From Scylla paramamosain (lineage: Eukaryota; Arthropoda; Malacostraca; Decapoda; Portunidae), in assembly GCF_035594125.1 (NCBI RefSeq), contig NW_026973756.1, positions 286,501 to 350,500 of the forward strand: a stretch of DNA of 64,000 nt, in the 5' to 3' direction. The translations under genes were made by a program, and so were the position numbers. Shown in pieces: positions 49,210 to 62,176 of this stretch; the first letter of the stretch is position 1, and each line of letters starts with the position of its first letter. Under the pieces are notes generated by a model. It saw nothing but the letters and a program-made list of their open reading frames with translations. It had not been told where the DNA came from and searched no databases.

Positions 49210-50830
49210 TTCAGCAGAAGATCGAAATTCAGTCCCAACTGAATCAAAATAAATTTTATCCTTCGTGGAATTTTTCAAAGGATCGTATTTAGTGTGGCAA
49301 AGTTCCTATTGAAAAATGCAAATTTCGCCATAACTTTTTTTTTATTTATTTTTTTTTTCATTTGGAGAACACTCATTCTGGTATCAATGAATAGTTCATT
49401 CTTATATCAATTAATAGAATTCTGAAGCAATAAGAGTTTATTGATGTTGATTTTCTAGGTCAGGTCAAAGAAGTCAGGCAGAAACTATATGTCTAAATTG
49501 GATGAATAGTTAGGCCAACTAGAATCTAGCTGTACGTGGGTTAAAATAATTTTAATTTTGATTAAAGAATGTTAATTCAGCGGGAAAAAAAAAAAATTAC
49601 ACAGATTTTTCATAAGGAAATACCAATTTCGTTATTATGGCTGTATTTTTTTTTTTTTTCTTCTTGGAACATTTACTTCGATGCCAATGAAAAGCTCTTC
49701 CATAATCCCATCTACACATCCAGATGTACAATGCTGAGCTTACAGGTAAAGTTAAAAGTCATTAATTAACGTTATATACTCTTCGATCCATTATCAGAAC
49801 GTGGATGAAATCCGGCAGGTGTGTTGGAATCCTGTCGCAGAGTGATCGAAATCATTAGCGAGCCGCATGCCGGACACTGGCTGTGTCACGAGTGATGGAG
49901 ACTTGTTCTTAAAAGTGAAGTTTATGCAACGAGTGAACCATCAACTGTTTATTAGTAAATCACATTATTCTGTCCACACGGTCTATCATTTATTGCCTAT
50001 TTACTTAGATGTCTGCCTTAACTTTCATTTCAATTACACGTATTCCGTATTTTTTTTTTCTGACGGAAATTACTTTGTTTCTGCAATATCAAATATTGTG
50101 AAATTTTGTTATTAACTTATTCTTTTCGCGTAAAATACATTACTTAAAACAAAGTTATATCAATCTGTCCCTTTCATATTTTTTTTTATTTATAAAAGAC
50201 ACAATAGTCATATGTATAAGAGTTGCTTGTGATCAACCACAGAACAGCTGGACAAGGACAGGCAGCAATGCTTTTACCGTCTCCTCGATTTGTTCCTTAC
50301 TACGCAAAAATTATTACGAGTCATCACTTCACAGAAAACTTTACTTTCGTTGTGACACATACAGTAGGACATAGTGTGTGTGTATGTATGTCTGTGTGTG
50401 TGTGTGTCTGTGTATGGGTGGGTGGGTGTGTGATCAGTCTCACACACACACATTCCCGCCACGCAGCACATCATCCATCCATCCATTCATCCGTGACCTT
50501 TAGAGCAAAAATCCTTCCCCACGGATACTCATGTTACAAGATTCCATGAACGTAACAAAGGCAAAGCGAACATAAGAATTAATGAAAACAAAAGAGATTT
50601 ATTCTTCGTTGCTTACCTGTTTTACTTAGTCGAGACGGTATCATGTACAATTCAAGTTCTGTCCTTTATAATAGGTACTGTATTTATGATATATTTACGT
50701 ATTCACCCACAATTCATTTTATAATTCACGGTTACTGATGATCAATTGTACGAAAAAGGAACATGTCAAGTTCAAAATAATAAATTAAAAAATATATAAG
50801 ATTCAGTAAAAACAGTACAGGAAAACTAGA
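49210..50830. other. No gene recognised
   Basis: AT-rich DNA with several short T runs. No supported exon on either strand. Confidence 0.5.
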
Positions 50831-50835
50831 ACACG

Positions 50836-50837
<2 letters not shown>

Positions 50838-50904
<67 letters not shown>
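50838..50904. repeat. (GA)n microsatellite
   Basis: Pure GA tract. Confidence 0.95.
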
Positions 50905-50905
<1 letters not shown>

Positions 50906-51454
50906 AAAGTAAAAGAGACAGGAAAAACTGCATTTATTTTTTTTCGTGACATTTCATTATATATCATTTTCATCAGTGAAATATTCTCATGTCATTTCTT
51001 TAATGTGACATGTATTCATGTGCCATTTTTCTGGTGACATTTTTTTTCATTTTTTCCAAGCAGCGTGGTGATGGACGCCCCTTGCTGCGCTCCACGAGTA
51101 AGCTCATGGACAGACGGAGGCACAGAGTGATAGTTTCCTGTCGCCCTTTAATTTCACGTATCTTGGTTAGGAATGCAAGGCCAAGCGGCTTCCCTATACC
51201 AGCTGTCCTGCCGCACATTTACTGACCATCACCTCACCCACCCCCGGACAAACAGTGCAGTTTGCCTTGCTTACATGTAAATTCCACACAAGTAAATTCC
51301 ACCCACAAAAATTCCTCCACGAAATCGCCTGAGGTGATTTTACCCATGATAAATACCCGCAACCTAACATAATATAACATAACATAATCTTACGGGGTGT
51401 GGGGAAATCGTTTTGTAGAGATCTAGCAGGTGGAATGTTCGTGGGGACATTTAC

Positions 51455-51575
51455 CTGAAGGAGCTTACGGTGCACAGTCTGCCCCAGTGTCGCGGCCATC
51501 TGTGTGCGGCAGGTGGTGGTCAGCAGTGGAATAACCTGCCACATCCACTTCAACTGTGCCTCGTTCATGGTTACA
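51455..51575 (-). CDS. Candidate first coding exon, unknown protein
   Basis: Minus strand. The acceptor TATATCAG|TGTAACC at 51575 is preceded by a perfect TGCTAAC branch-point motif (51590-51584). An ATG at 51568 then opens 38 codons (MNEAQLKWMWQVIPLLTTTC, RTQMAATLGQTVHRKLLQ) ending at the donor CTTCAG|gtaaat. About 140 bases upstream is a possible leader exon ending ATGGAG|gtaagg at 51715. The peptide is protein-like and phase 0, but I do not recognise it. A possible following minus-strand open stretch at 51218-51000 is not clearly an exon. Confidence 0.4.
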
Positions 51576-52372
51576 CTGATATAGTTAGCACGTTCGGAGC
51601 ACGCGCGTACACACACACACACACACACAACGCACGCACGCACGTACGCACACTCTACCATCTCCGTGGTGGTAGTTGGTACAGTACATACACAATATCC
51701 TCAAGCCGCCTTACCTCCATCACTCAGCATTGCGCCGCACCGATGAAAGTGCAATAATAAGTGTTGCGCTCACTAATACACGCAAGATTTTTTTGAGTGT
51801 TTTGTTTTTTGTTTTGTGTGTGTGTCTTTGTCTTTTTGCATGTTTTCTTTGAAATATACGGAAAACATTTGAGGTATTTTTTGTACGAAGGTTTTAACAT
51901 TTCAGTTTTCCATATACGAGATCAATTTATTACAGTACTTTGACCTTTAAACGGTTCTTCCAGTGACACGATAGTTGATCATGCAGCTGCAATTGTGGTG
52001 TACTGATAGCGTAAGATTTTCTACATTTTTATACCACATTGTTCAAAATTGATCATGGCTCTGGAATTCATGAACTGTGACTTACATATGATTGTAAACA
52101 ACGTCATGCAAGGCGATGCGATACATAAATTTTAAATCTACCATTGCCTTTAAAGCTATATCGTGGAAAGATTTGTCTAAGCTTTGGCGTGGATTAGATT
52201 TCTCGGATATGAACGTGACGGAAGGAAAAAGCAGGAAATTTTACACTGGAGAATTCTTGAAGAGAAAATCAAATGAATTTTAGGAGTCAGTCCAGTAAAA
52301 ACGAGACACACTTGCGGGAAAGATTGAGACCAAAAAGGCGGCGTGGACCAGGTAATGGAAGGCCTGTTAGGT

Positions 52373-52444
52373 GGTGGTGGTGGTGGTGGTGGTAGTGGTG
52401 GTAGTGGTGGTGGTGATGGTGGTGGTGGTGCTAGTGGTGGTGGT
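52373..52444. repeat. (GGT)n tract
   Basis: Imperfect GGT/AGT trinucleotide repeat. The poly-Gly open frame across it is an artefact. Confidence 0.85.
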
Positions 52445-53033
52445 CAAGGTAACTTACGAATAAAGGACACCATTTCGGGAAAGCCACAGGAAAATCTCGC
52501 TACGGTGACGAGGCGCCTGGGTGGCCCTCTCCCTCTCCACAGTTCCTTTTCTCCGCCTCGCTTCACCACTCAGTCGTGTCCTGGTGACCCACAGTAGGCG
52601 TCGGGTTCCCGGCGTGGATGTCCGGATCACTCCCGATTTCCAGATGGTGGCGGCGTCAGCTGTCTTATTTATGTCCATCTCCTGATCTCATTGCAGCGTA
52701 TCAAAATGTTTCAGGGGGGGTCGTGTGCCAGCCCGCGTCTTATCAACTAAAGATCACGTTACTCGAGTCATACTCATTGGACTCGCTATGAAATGTTATC
52801 TTCTTTGTGTTTCGTAGACAGTTTTCCTTCTCCCCTGTCATTCCCTGCCTGTGGGACATGTGCAGTATTACTTGTGGCTCCTCCGACGACGTTCTGTCTA
52901 TTTTGTCCGATATTTCACCTTGGGCATACCCGGGCACGTGGGCACTCGAGAGGAGGCGGAGGGAAAACTGACTGTGGTGTCCAGAAACATTCTCGACATG
53001 TTGATTTTATGAACCTCCAGAGTAGCAGTAGCT

Positions 53034-53042
53034 CTAGTGGTG

Positions 53043-53096
<54 letters not shown>

Positions 53097-53097
53097 A

Positions 53098-53128
<31 letters not shown>

Positions 53129-53172
53129 TGTAGTTGTTGTTGTTGTTCTTGTTGTTAGTGGTGGTGGTTTCG

Positions 53173-53221
<49 letters not shown>

Positions 53222-53335
53222 CGTCGTCGTCGTCGTCGTCGTCGTTGTTGTTGTAGTTGTTGTTATTGTTGTGGTGGTGGAGATGGTCACCCTGGTGGCT
53301 GTGGTGGTGGTGGTGGTGGTGGTGGTGGTTACGGT
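53034..53335. repeat. Long compound trinucleotide tract
   Basis: Runs of GGT, AGT, GTT, GTC and GGT follow one another for about 300 bases, all of the form GTN or its phase variants. Poly-Val, poly-Ser and poly-Thr frames here are by-products. Confidence 0.9.
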
Positions 53336-53686
53336 AGAAATAGTTATAGCTGCTGTTGTTGTTGTTGTTACTTTTGTTGTTGTTGCTTTTGTTGTTGTTG
53401 CTTTTGTTGTTCCTATTTCTGCTGTTGTGAACGAAGTTATAGCTGCAAATGTAATATTATTATTATTGCTCTTGTTGCTGTTGTTTGTATCAGTGAGTTG
53501 TTCTTTTGTTTAACGTTGTTGTTGTGTTGTCGCTTGTGTTGGTTATGTTATTCTTCTTTTTCTTCTTGCTGGTGTTGTTGTTGCTATTGTTTCTGTTGTT
53601 GCTGCTGCTGTTACTGTTTTTACTGTAGCTTTGATATCGTCATTATCATCATCAGCAGCCGCAGCAGCAGCACAACAGCAGCATCA

Positions 53687-53689
<3 letters not shown>

Positions 53690-53753
<64 letters not shown>
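53690..53753. repeat. (GT)n microsatellite
   Basis: Pure GT tract preceded by (AGC)n at 53652-53690. Confidence 0.95.
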
Positions 53754-53755
<2 letters not shown>

Positions 53756-53909
53756 TTTGAGAGCAGAAGTGTTTGTATTTTCTTTTTTTTTATGTGTGTG
53801 TGCTTTTTCCAAGAAACCATAAATGGTTTACAGCACACCCTGACGGGTAAACGAGACATAAAAAAAAAACTTTAAGCTTTATCACGTAAAATACTAGACC
53901 ACACACACG

Positions 53910-53912
<3 letters not shown>

Positions 53913-53951
<39 letters not shown>
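53913..53951. repeat. (AC)n microsatellite
   Basis: Pure AC tract about 160 bases after a GT tract. The two could pair. Confidence 0.9.
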
Positions 53952-53954
<3 letters not shown>

Positions 53955-55440
53955 TCTAACCAAGCAGCAACACAACCGGATACACTGTGCAAGCCAAATA
54001 TAAAAATTTCGTGATTTTATGTCTTCCTTAGGCAGGGGCATAAAATGTTTTATAACATTCCATTGTTTTAGGCCTAACGAGGCTTCCAATATATAAGAAG
54101 GAGCCTCCAAGATTATGGAAAATAAACTGGCACTGTCATCTAGGCCTGAGGCATCGTTCAAGGTTGATACTGGATTTCCTCTCGTTTAAATAAGTGTGGG
54201 AAGTAATGCATATAATTTTCTATCCATATACACGTTTTACCTCAGTGCGATTCCATCCAGTCCATGCCGGTGGTGGGGCGGCGTGTGCGAGAAGCACTCA
54301 CGGGAACACTGGCAGAATCAGGAGACCATTGTGTGTTGTTCAAGGTGAATTAACCCAAATGAAAACTGGTAGAAAATATCATGGCAGAAGAGAAAGGAAA
54401 CGAACAATGGCTAATGAAAACTAGAAATAATGAAAACACTGATGAAAACACACAGTGATGAAAAGGAACACACGACCAGCATGGGCATTGTTCTCCCTCT
54501 GCATTTTTATCTTACTTAAGCCACAAACTCCACCTCCTAGATCCAACTGTCTCCAGCCATGGACGCTGATATGCCGCTAGTCTCTTCTTCCTCAAGATCT
54601 ACAAGTCATCATCATCATCATCCTGATCTATGTTACCGCTGTGTTCATTTTTTTGTCGGCTGTCTGTCTATTCCACACCACAAAAAAAAAAAAATAAATA
54701 AATAAAATATATAAATAAATAAATAAATAATAGATGCTCTAAGCTGCGGAGCGGCGGGGGGCATCTGATTATTAGACGCGTCGCAGACTTGGTCATACGG
54801 AGCTCGCCTCCACACGCCACGCCAACTGTCGCGCCGTCGTGATGGTTGCGGCGAGTGATATGTTGCTATAAATGACTCTGTGTTTTCAATATGTGGAGTT
54901 TTATCTTCATTCTGATCGCGCTATCATGTTCACGAGAGTATTTTTTCTACTTAAGTGTAATAATATATTTCAGCATTCAATGCTAAATTGTTGAAAATAG
55001 CGAGCATAAGTAAAACACATAAATCTTCACAGTTCAACTCATCGTAATACCATTTTCCTTTTTGTTTTGTTAATTTTTTTTTTATCATACATCTTGATTT
55101 TATGTTCACTGGTGAGTCTGGTGGTGTCCACCAAAGCTGGTTATCCAGTATATGCAGTGAATTATAGCATATAATTCACACATTTTGCGCGCACGATAAC
55201 TTGAAATGTGCAAAACACGGCAAAGCAGTGAGTCTGATGAAGAAATGTCATATGAAAGATGCGCCGTCAAAAGTTTCCTAATGGGAGGTGTTTCCGAGAC
55301 TGAAATCGCAATTTTTGTATGCGATGGACACCAAAAGGTGCTCCTGGCCAGATTCTCCAGGGGCCAGGCGGAGCGGTGGGTCATGGAGATGTGTGATAAC
55401 AAAATTAGAACCCCCTCGCTCTGCTCGGGAAATAAATAAA
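53952..55440. other. No gene recognised
   Basis: Unique DNA with an (AAAT)n run at 54690-54730. An open plus-strand frame at 55206-55439 (MCKTRQSSESDEEMSYERCA...) has an ATG and mixed composition, but no family or splice context supports it. Confidence 0.4.
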
Positions 55441-55462
55441 TAAATATTTATATAATTATATA

Positions 55463-55524
<62 letters not shown>

Positions 55525-55537
55525 TAATAACATTATA

Positions 55538-55585
<48 letters not shown>

Positions 55586-55623
55586 CATCATCATAATAAT
55601 AATATAAATAATAATAATAATAA

Positions 55624-55670
<47 letters not shown>

Positions 55671-55700
55671 TTATAATAATGATAATAATAATAATGACAT
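55440..55700. repeat. (AAT)n microsatellite
   Basis: About 260 bases of AAT repeats with scattered GAT/CAT variants. Confidence 0.95.
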
Positions 55701-56133
55701 GTCATCGAGTTCCTTGTCAGTCCTGTTTTGTTTGAACATCTCTAGTCTGCAACTCTCTTACTGTAATTGTCCTGTCCATCTCCATTTTACTTTCATCTCA
55801 TTTATACAATCTCCCCAACTTCACTTGCTGCATAATCCATTTTTTTTTTCTTATCTCTCCTCGTTAAACCAAGTATCGATATATTTTTTTTTCGATATTC
55901 TAAAGTTTTCATTACACTCCACATTTCCCTTCAAGAATACTTACTTTTAAACTCTACCTTAGTTCAGTCACTCATATCATCAGCATGCCAAATGCCAAAA
56001 AACTAAATGGAAATCATATCGACACGTAGGTATTTTTCTCCCATTTCTTTAAGGGCGAGTGGCGTGGCGTGGCCCGGGATTGAGGCAATTTCCGGATGTT
56101 TGTCGACTTTGTTCCTACTTCAGTGGCACGTCA

Positions 56134-56137
<4 letters not shown>

Positions 56138-56225
<88 letters not shown>
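56138..56225. repeat. (GA)n microsatellite
   Basis: Pure GA tract. Confidence 0.95.
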
Positions 56226-56228
<3 letters not shown>

Positions 56229-56384
56229 ATTAGATATCTCCTAAATACAATCATAAAATCGTTGTGTATTTAAGAGCGCCGGTAGGTAAAGGATTTAAAG
56301 AACAGAAATTCGAAAGAGAGGGAAAAGTGTTCGATCCAATTATAGACAGATATATTGCGTGAGACACTGTTTTTCCATTTTTTG

Positions 56385-56760
56385 TCCTTTGAGGGGAGAG
56401 GGGAGAGCTGGAAATGGGAAGAGGTAGGTAGTAGGAAGAGAGGTGAGGGGAGAGATGGGTAGAAAAGGTTAGTAGCAGGATAGGGGAAGCTATGGGAGAG
56501 AGATGAGGGGAAGAGCTGGATACGGGAGAATGTAGGTAGTACGAGAAGTGGGGAGGGGACATGGGAGAGGAGAGGGGTAGGCAGGAACAGTGACAGGGGA
56601 CACAGGGGAGGGGAGAGCTGAAGTTGGAGAGAGGTGAGGGGAGAGCTGAGTCGTGGACAGTGGTAAGGCGGCGAGGTGAGGGGAAGAGGGTGATGGGGAG
56701 AGAGGAAGGACTGAGGGGAGCGCTGTGGCTGGTACGGACAGAAGCGAGGGGAAGAAATGC
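56385..56760. repeat. Purine-rich GGGGAGAG minisatellite-like stretch
   Basis: Imperfect units such as GAGGGGAGAG followed by CTGGA, and GGGAGAGAGGTGAGGGGAG, repeat for about 370 bases with strong purine bias on the plus strand. The Pro/Ser/Leu-rich minus-strand frames are by-products. Confidence 0.7.
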
Positions 56761-56949
56761 AAGATAAAAACTCGTACAATGCTCCGATGTTGTCAGCGCC
56801 AGCCACGCTCCAGGCCAGCAAAACATTCCGTGCCTCATGCGTTACGGCGTGAATTAATGCACCTCAGCCTAAATAAGAAGCAAATCAAATAAAAGGAAAT
56901 GAAAAGAGAAAGTATCATAAAAATCTGAGTAACAACAAGCAACAAGTCA

Positions 56950-57330
56950 TAATGATGGGTAGGTTAAGTTAGATTAGATTAGGATACGTTAGGCTAGGCT
57001 AGATTAAGTTAGGATGATTAGGTTAGGTTAGGTTAGGTTAATTAAGGTCAGGTAGGTTAAGTTAAGTTAGGATATTTTAGGTTAGGTTAAGTTAGGTTGG
57101 TTAGGTTAGGTTACGTTAACTAAGGTCAGGTAGGTTAAGTTAGATTAAGATAAGTTAGGTTAGGTTAAGTTAGGTTGGTTAGGTTAAGTTAATTAAGGTG
57201 AGGTCAGGTCAGCTCAGGTCAGGTTTGTTAGGTTAGGTTGGGTTAATCAGGATAGTTTGGATTAGTTTAGTTTATATTAAGTTAGATTAGATCAGGATAG
57301 TTTAGTTTTGTTCAGTTCAGGTTAAGTTAA
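56950..57330. repeat. Degenerate interstitial TTAGG-type repeat
   Basis: Dense TTAGG, TTAAG and TCAGG units with short runs such as GATTAGGTTAGGTTAGGTTA. This matches the arthropod telomeric pentamer in mutated form. The position inside the window argues against a true chromosome end. Confidence 0.7.
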
Positions 57331-57553
57331 TTTAAAAACGTCATCGATAAACTGAACACAAATCTTCACTCGGCACGCCTGAGTCTCGCTGATCGCGTGT
57401 CGTGAGCGGCAAGGCGAAGCAAAAGCCGACCATTATGAAATTAAATGAGAAATTAAGGAAACACGAATCCTGTTTTACCGATTAGCAAAGGAACCCTCAT
57501 TGCAATTCATGTTTGTTTCCTTAGTGTTGAAACCTTCCCCTCTCCCTCCCCCA

Positions 57554-57559
<6 letters not shown>

Positions 57560-57632
<73 letters not shown>
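57560..57632. repeat. (TC)n microsatellite
   Basis: Pure TC tract. It is followed by ~480 bases of T/C-rich (CTTCC-like) sequence to about 58110. Confidence 0.95.
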
Positions 57633-57634
<2 letters not shown>

Positions 57635-58157
57635 TCCTCTCCTCTAAATCCTTCTCTTCTTCCATCCGTCCTTTCTTTTCACTGATTATTTTCCTTCGTC
57701 TCCCCTCTGTGTCATTCCCTCCTTCCCTCCTTTCTTTTATTCACCTCTTTTTCCTCCTACCTTTTTAACTTTTCTTCCATTCCTCTCTCCATCTTTCTCT
57801 TCCTCCTTCCGGCCTTTGTTCTCATCACTAATTCTTTTCCTTATTGCCTTCTTTCTTTTCCCTCCGTCTCATTCTCTCCTTTCCTCCTTTCTTTCATTTG
57901 CCTTTTTTTTTCTTTCCTCCATTCCTTTCCAACTGACTTTTCATTTCTCTCTCATTCCTTCATCCTTCCCTAATTACTTCCTTCATTTCCCTTCCTTCCT
58001 TCGTTCCTGCCCTCCATCTTCTTTCCTTCCTTCATTTCTACCTCCACTTTCCTCTTTCTCCTTCTTTCCCGTGTTTTCTCCTCCTCCTCCTCCTCCTCCT
58101 CCTCTTTCCCTCTCGCTACGTTTCACGCAACATCTGGTGAAGGAAGAGCAGAGGATG

Positions 58158-58158
<1 letters not shown>

Positions 58159-58215
<57 letters not shown>
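58159..58215. repeat. (TC)n microsatellite
   Basis: TC tract with a TTC interruption near its end. Confidence 0.95.
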
Positions 58216-58216
<1 letters not shown>

Positions 58217-58436
58217 GTACCTTCGTGAGTTTTAAAGTTTCTATTCAAATGAAGTTAAGTTTTCAAAGGAATTAACTTAATGCTTCATATCAAAGTTTAT
58301 GAGAGAAACAAAGGCACTGAAGTTTTCAAGTACAGTACATGACGGTGGGAAGTTTTTTTTTTTTATTTTATCTTACTTTATTTTGCCTTTATTGGTCTTC
58401 CCATTAAATGTTAAAATAGTGATGAAAGTACGGTGT

Positions 58437-58713
<277 letters not shown>

Positions 58714-58799
58714 TCTATATTTTCATGTAACATGGTTATTCTTAGTTATTCTTACATAAGGTGCAAAATAAAACAAATAAAAAAAGAAAGAAAAGAATG

Positions 58800-61440
58800 A
58801 GGTGCCTAAAATAAAAAGACCTACCTAAGATAAAAGATGATCTAAGATAAAAAAAAAAAAATTTCAATTTAGATTTAAAGGTTTGCAGGCTCCCCGAGTT
58901 GTTGATAGAAGAGGGCAGATTGTTTCAAAGTTTGTGCCCTGACACAGCAGTGGCCCTCACCCCTGAGTCAGTGCTGGCTTTGGGTGTGTGCAAGTCACTG
59001 AGCTGCCTTGTTGTGCTGCTTGTTTTTTCCATGACACTGGGAAATTTCATGTGCCATTCAGGATATAATCCATATACAACTTTATACATTGTTGTACATT
59101 TTTCAAAAGTGTGCTTGTCTTTTACTGTCATGCATTGTAGATCTTTAAATACGGGAGTGACGTAATCATATTTCCTGCGCCCCCCAGTAGCTACTTTAGC
59201 TGCTAAATTTTGCAGTTTTTGTATGTTTAGAAGCAGTTTTATTTGTGGAGTCCCATATACTAATGCAATAATTTATTAGGCTGAGCACCACAGACTCTAC
59301 AATTAATGCCATACTTGGTTTATGAAAATTGTCACTCATTCTGTTGCTATACATCAGTATTCCAATGATTTTCTTATAAAGCTCGGTGATGTGTACATGG
59401 AGAAGCATGTATCTGTGGAAAAAACGGCCAGGTTCTTCACATGCGTCACCGGGTGGATATGGTTGCCTTCACAGTTAATGAATGTGTTTGTGGGAATACG
59501 TAATAGAATTTGCCTATTGCCAATAAAGATACATTGTGTTTTCTTTAGATTTAGCATAAGACCATTACTAAGAAAATATTGCTTCACATTGTGTAGTGTG
59601 TCTTCAGTTTTAGAGATGAGATCCCTGAGATTATTGACAGTGTCAGCCTGTACAAACTGGGTATCATCAGCACACTGGATTAGTCAGCACACGTTTAATT
59701 TGTCGTCCAGGTAATTAACGTAAATCGAGAACAGAATGTGGCCAAGCACTGAGCCTTGTGGAATCTCGTAGTCTACATTTGGATTATTAGACTGTGTTGC
59801 TCAAGCGTACCGACTGTGTTCTGTCTTTCATGTAACTTAAACCAGACGTTATCTATATTGAGTTTAATGCATTTACTTAGTAGAATCTCGTGGCTAACAC
59901 TGTCAAAGGCTTTCGACAGATCACACAAAGTCAAAATTATTACTTTCTTTTGGTCCATGTTGCCACATATTTTATCAGTGATAGTAGAGAGAGCAGTTTC
60001 TGTTGATAGTTTTGGCCAAAATCCGTGTTGTGTGTTAGATATCAAGTGATTAAGTTCCAGAAATTTAATTACCTGATTAGCAAGTACTTTTTCTAATATT
60101 TTAGAGACAATGGATAAGAGTGAAATTAACCGAAAATTGCTTGGGTCGCTCGAGTCTCCGCTCTTAAAAATGGGGATTATAAGGTCATGTTTCCAGGCTG
60201 TGGGAAAGACGTCTTTAACTACTGAGGTAGTGATTATTCAAGGAATATGCGAGGCTATTATAGAAAGAGCATCCTTTATAAATTTCTTGGGAATGCCATC
60301 ACTGCAAACAGAACTGGTTTCGTTCATGTCTTTTATCATGAGGATAACAGTGTCAGTGTGTGCTGGTTGAGGCCTGAAGGTGCTGTCCTCACCACTCATC
60401 CCAGAGGCTACATTCTCACAGATAGAATATTGCACATTTTCACAGTGGATGAGTTCCTGAGTTTTAGTATATGAATTATTACCAACATTAGCAAAATAAG
60501 AATTAAATTCCTTGGCTTTGTCGAGTACATTATCAAAATTAGAGGTAATGGAAATGTTTTTAGTGTTAGGGACTGTTTCTGTAATAGTTTTCCATGTTTT
60601 TTTTTAAATGCTGCCTTTATTGTTGAGAAAGTCATCGTGATAATATTTTGCTTTGCACTCACCAATGAGGGTTTTAACTGGTTTGTTTTCCTGTTTGTAT
60701 TGTTGTTGCAGATGAGCGTTATGCCCATCGTATTTTAGTTTTGCTCGAGTAATATTTCCAATATTCATAGCTTCCTGGATTGAGTTGCTCGTCCATGGTG
60801 CAAATGGTCTTGTGATTTCTTTAGTAACAAGGGGCACATTCGTTTAAACAGTTAATAAAATTTGCGTTAAAAATATCTACATGCGTATTTACGTCGTCTG
60901 TACTTAAAACCATATGAAAATTGTGCGTCTTCTGAAGAAGCCTAAAACAAAATTTCTCTTTGGTATGATGACCAACGTGTGGAAATGTTGGAATAGCTGG
61001 CGATCTCTTAGGTTTGCTGATATCTGTCATAATACTTGTGAGGTGATGATCAGCAGTCTGTTGTGGCACAGCATCACAGGAGCATACAGTGTCGGGCTTG
61101 TTAGTAATAGCAAGATCTGATAAAGAGTTGAAGATGTTGGCGTAACTCTCGTTGGTTTATCATTTACTTGAGTTAACTTGTTGCTCTTTATGATCTTAGA
61201 TATCTTGCTATTACCAACAAGTAAGTTGTCATTGAAATCACACAATATAAAGAATGTCTTATTCTTCGTACTAATTAATCTAAACATGTCTTGTATGCAT
61301 TCAAAAGCAGTGGCAGAGGCTTTACGGTGTGGGTACATGCAACCAATTATTATGGCTGGCTGCTTCCAGAAATCTTCAATGTCCACTTGTTTGGGGACGT
61401 TCAAGTTAATGATATTGAGTGTTAAGACATTCTTTACATA
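58800..61440 (-). mobile_element. LINE family C (third EN-RT family), decayed
   Basis: Minus-strand pieces: EN with FILCDFNDNLLVGNSK and PTRVTPTSSTLYQ (61440-61030), a linker (61069-60604), KNVASGMSGEDS-like and RT start (60435-60238), NTQHGFWPKLSTETAL and ILTLCDLSKAFDSVSHEIL (60045-59773), and CADDTQFVQ with LSNGLMLNLKKTQCIFIGNR (59720-59354). Many frameshifts are present. The 3' end has short repeats TTTTATCTTAGATCATC and TTTTATCTTAGGTAGG around 58800-58860, like the short 3' repeats of L2/CR1-group LINEs (family knowledge). The 5' end is truncated. Confidence 0.75.
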
Positions 61441-62176
61441 GATACATACACATACATAAATACATAGATACATACACCGCCTCGCCGCCGCTGTGTGTGT
61501 ATGTACTGGTAGTAGGGGCGCCCTCCTCGTTACCCCATCATGTCTTGCTCCCTTTGTCGCTGGCCTGCTGGGTTTATAATAGAAAGGGGCTCGTCGTTGG
61601 AATGCAGGGCGGGGCTGGGAGGTAGTGAGGGAGCTCTGGGGAGCTCTGTGAGTCGAGGCGTTGCGGGCGTATGATCTGCCTTGTTGACTTGGCCTGATGT
61701 GAATGCGTGAGGCAGCCTGACGTTCTTGGGATAATGGGCGGTGCTCAGCGTTCTCAGCAGGTGCTCTGGTTCCCAGTGTGGAGTTGTCGCGACCCACGGA
61801 CCTTTTTTTTCCTTTCGTTGTGCTTTGTGTGTGTTAATATTTTTTTCATTAATATTTTTCTTGACTTCTTCCCAGTGTGTGCAAAGACAGAAGTGTGGGT
61901 GTTGCTTTTTAATGGTGCTCAGTAGCTTGATTACACCCAGCCTATTCAGTTCTGGTGGGAATTTTTTTCCATGTCAAAGCACACATCATCAACCTCACCT
62001 GTGCTAAGTATGAATGCAGGGGCAGTTTTAATGGTATTTATTCCATTAGCTTCACCCCATTTCATTAAATGCTCGTTTCAGTCAAGTGTTTTTGCTTGTA
62101 CTTCCTGAGTCATGGGTGGTGGCACGAGCTGACACACATGCACCTTCATAACACTAACTTTTTTCCTTCAATGCAG
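61441..62176. other. No gene recognised
   Basis: A (CATA)n-like patch at 61440-61475, then GC-richer sequence (61490-61800). No supported frame. Confidence 0.45.

Noticed and set aside
52898..53513. Poly-Thr, poly-Ser and poly-Val frames up to 158 codons
   Set aside because: They follow the trinucleotide tract; any triplet repeat is open in several frames.
56250..56838. Minus-strand frames of 183-195 codons rich in Pro, Ser and Leu
   Set aside because: Explained by the purine-rich repeat on the other strand; no domain or splice context.
56950..57330. A real telomere
   Set aside because: The units are too mutated, and ordinary sequence continues on both sides.
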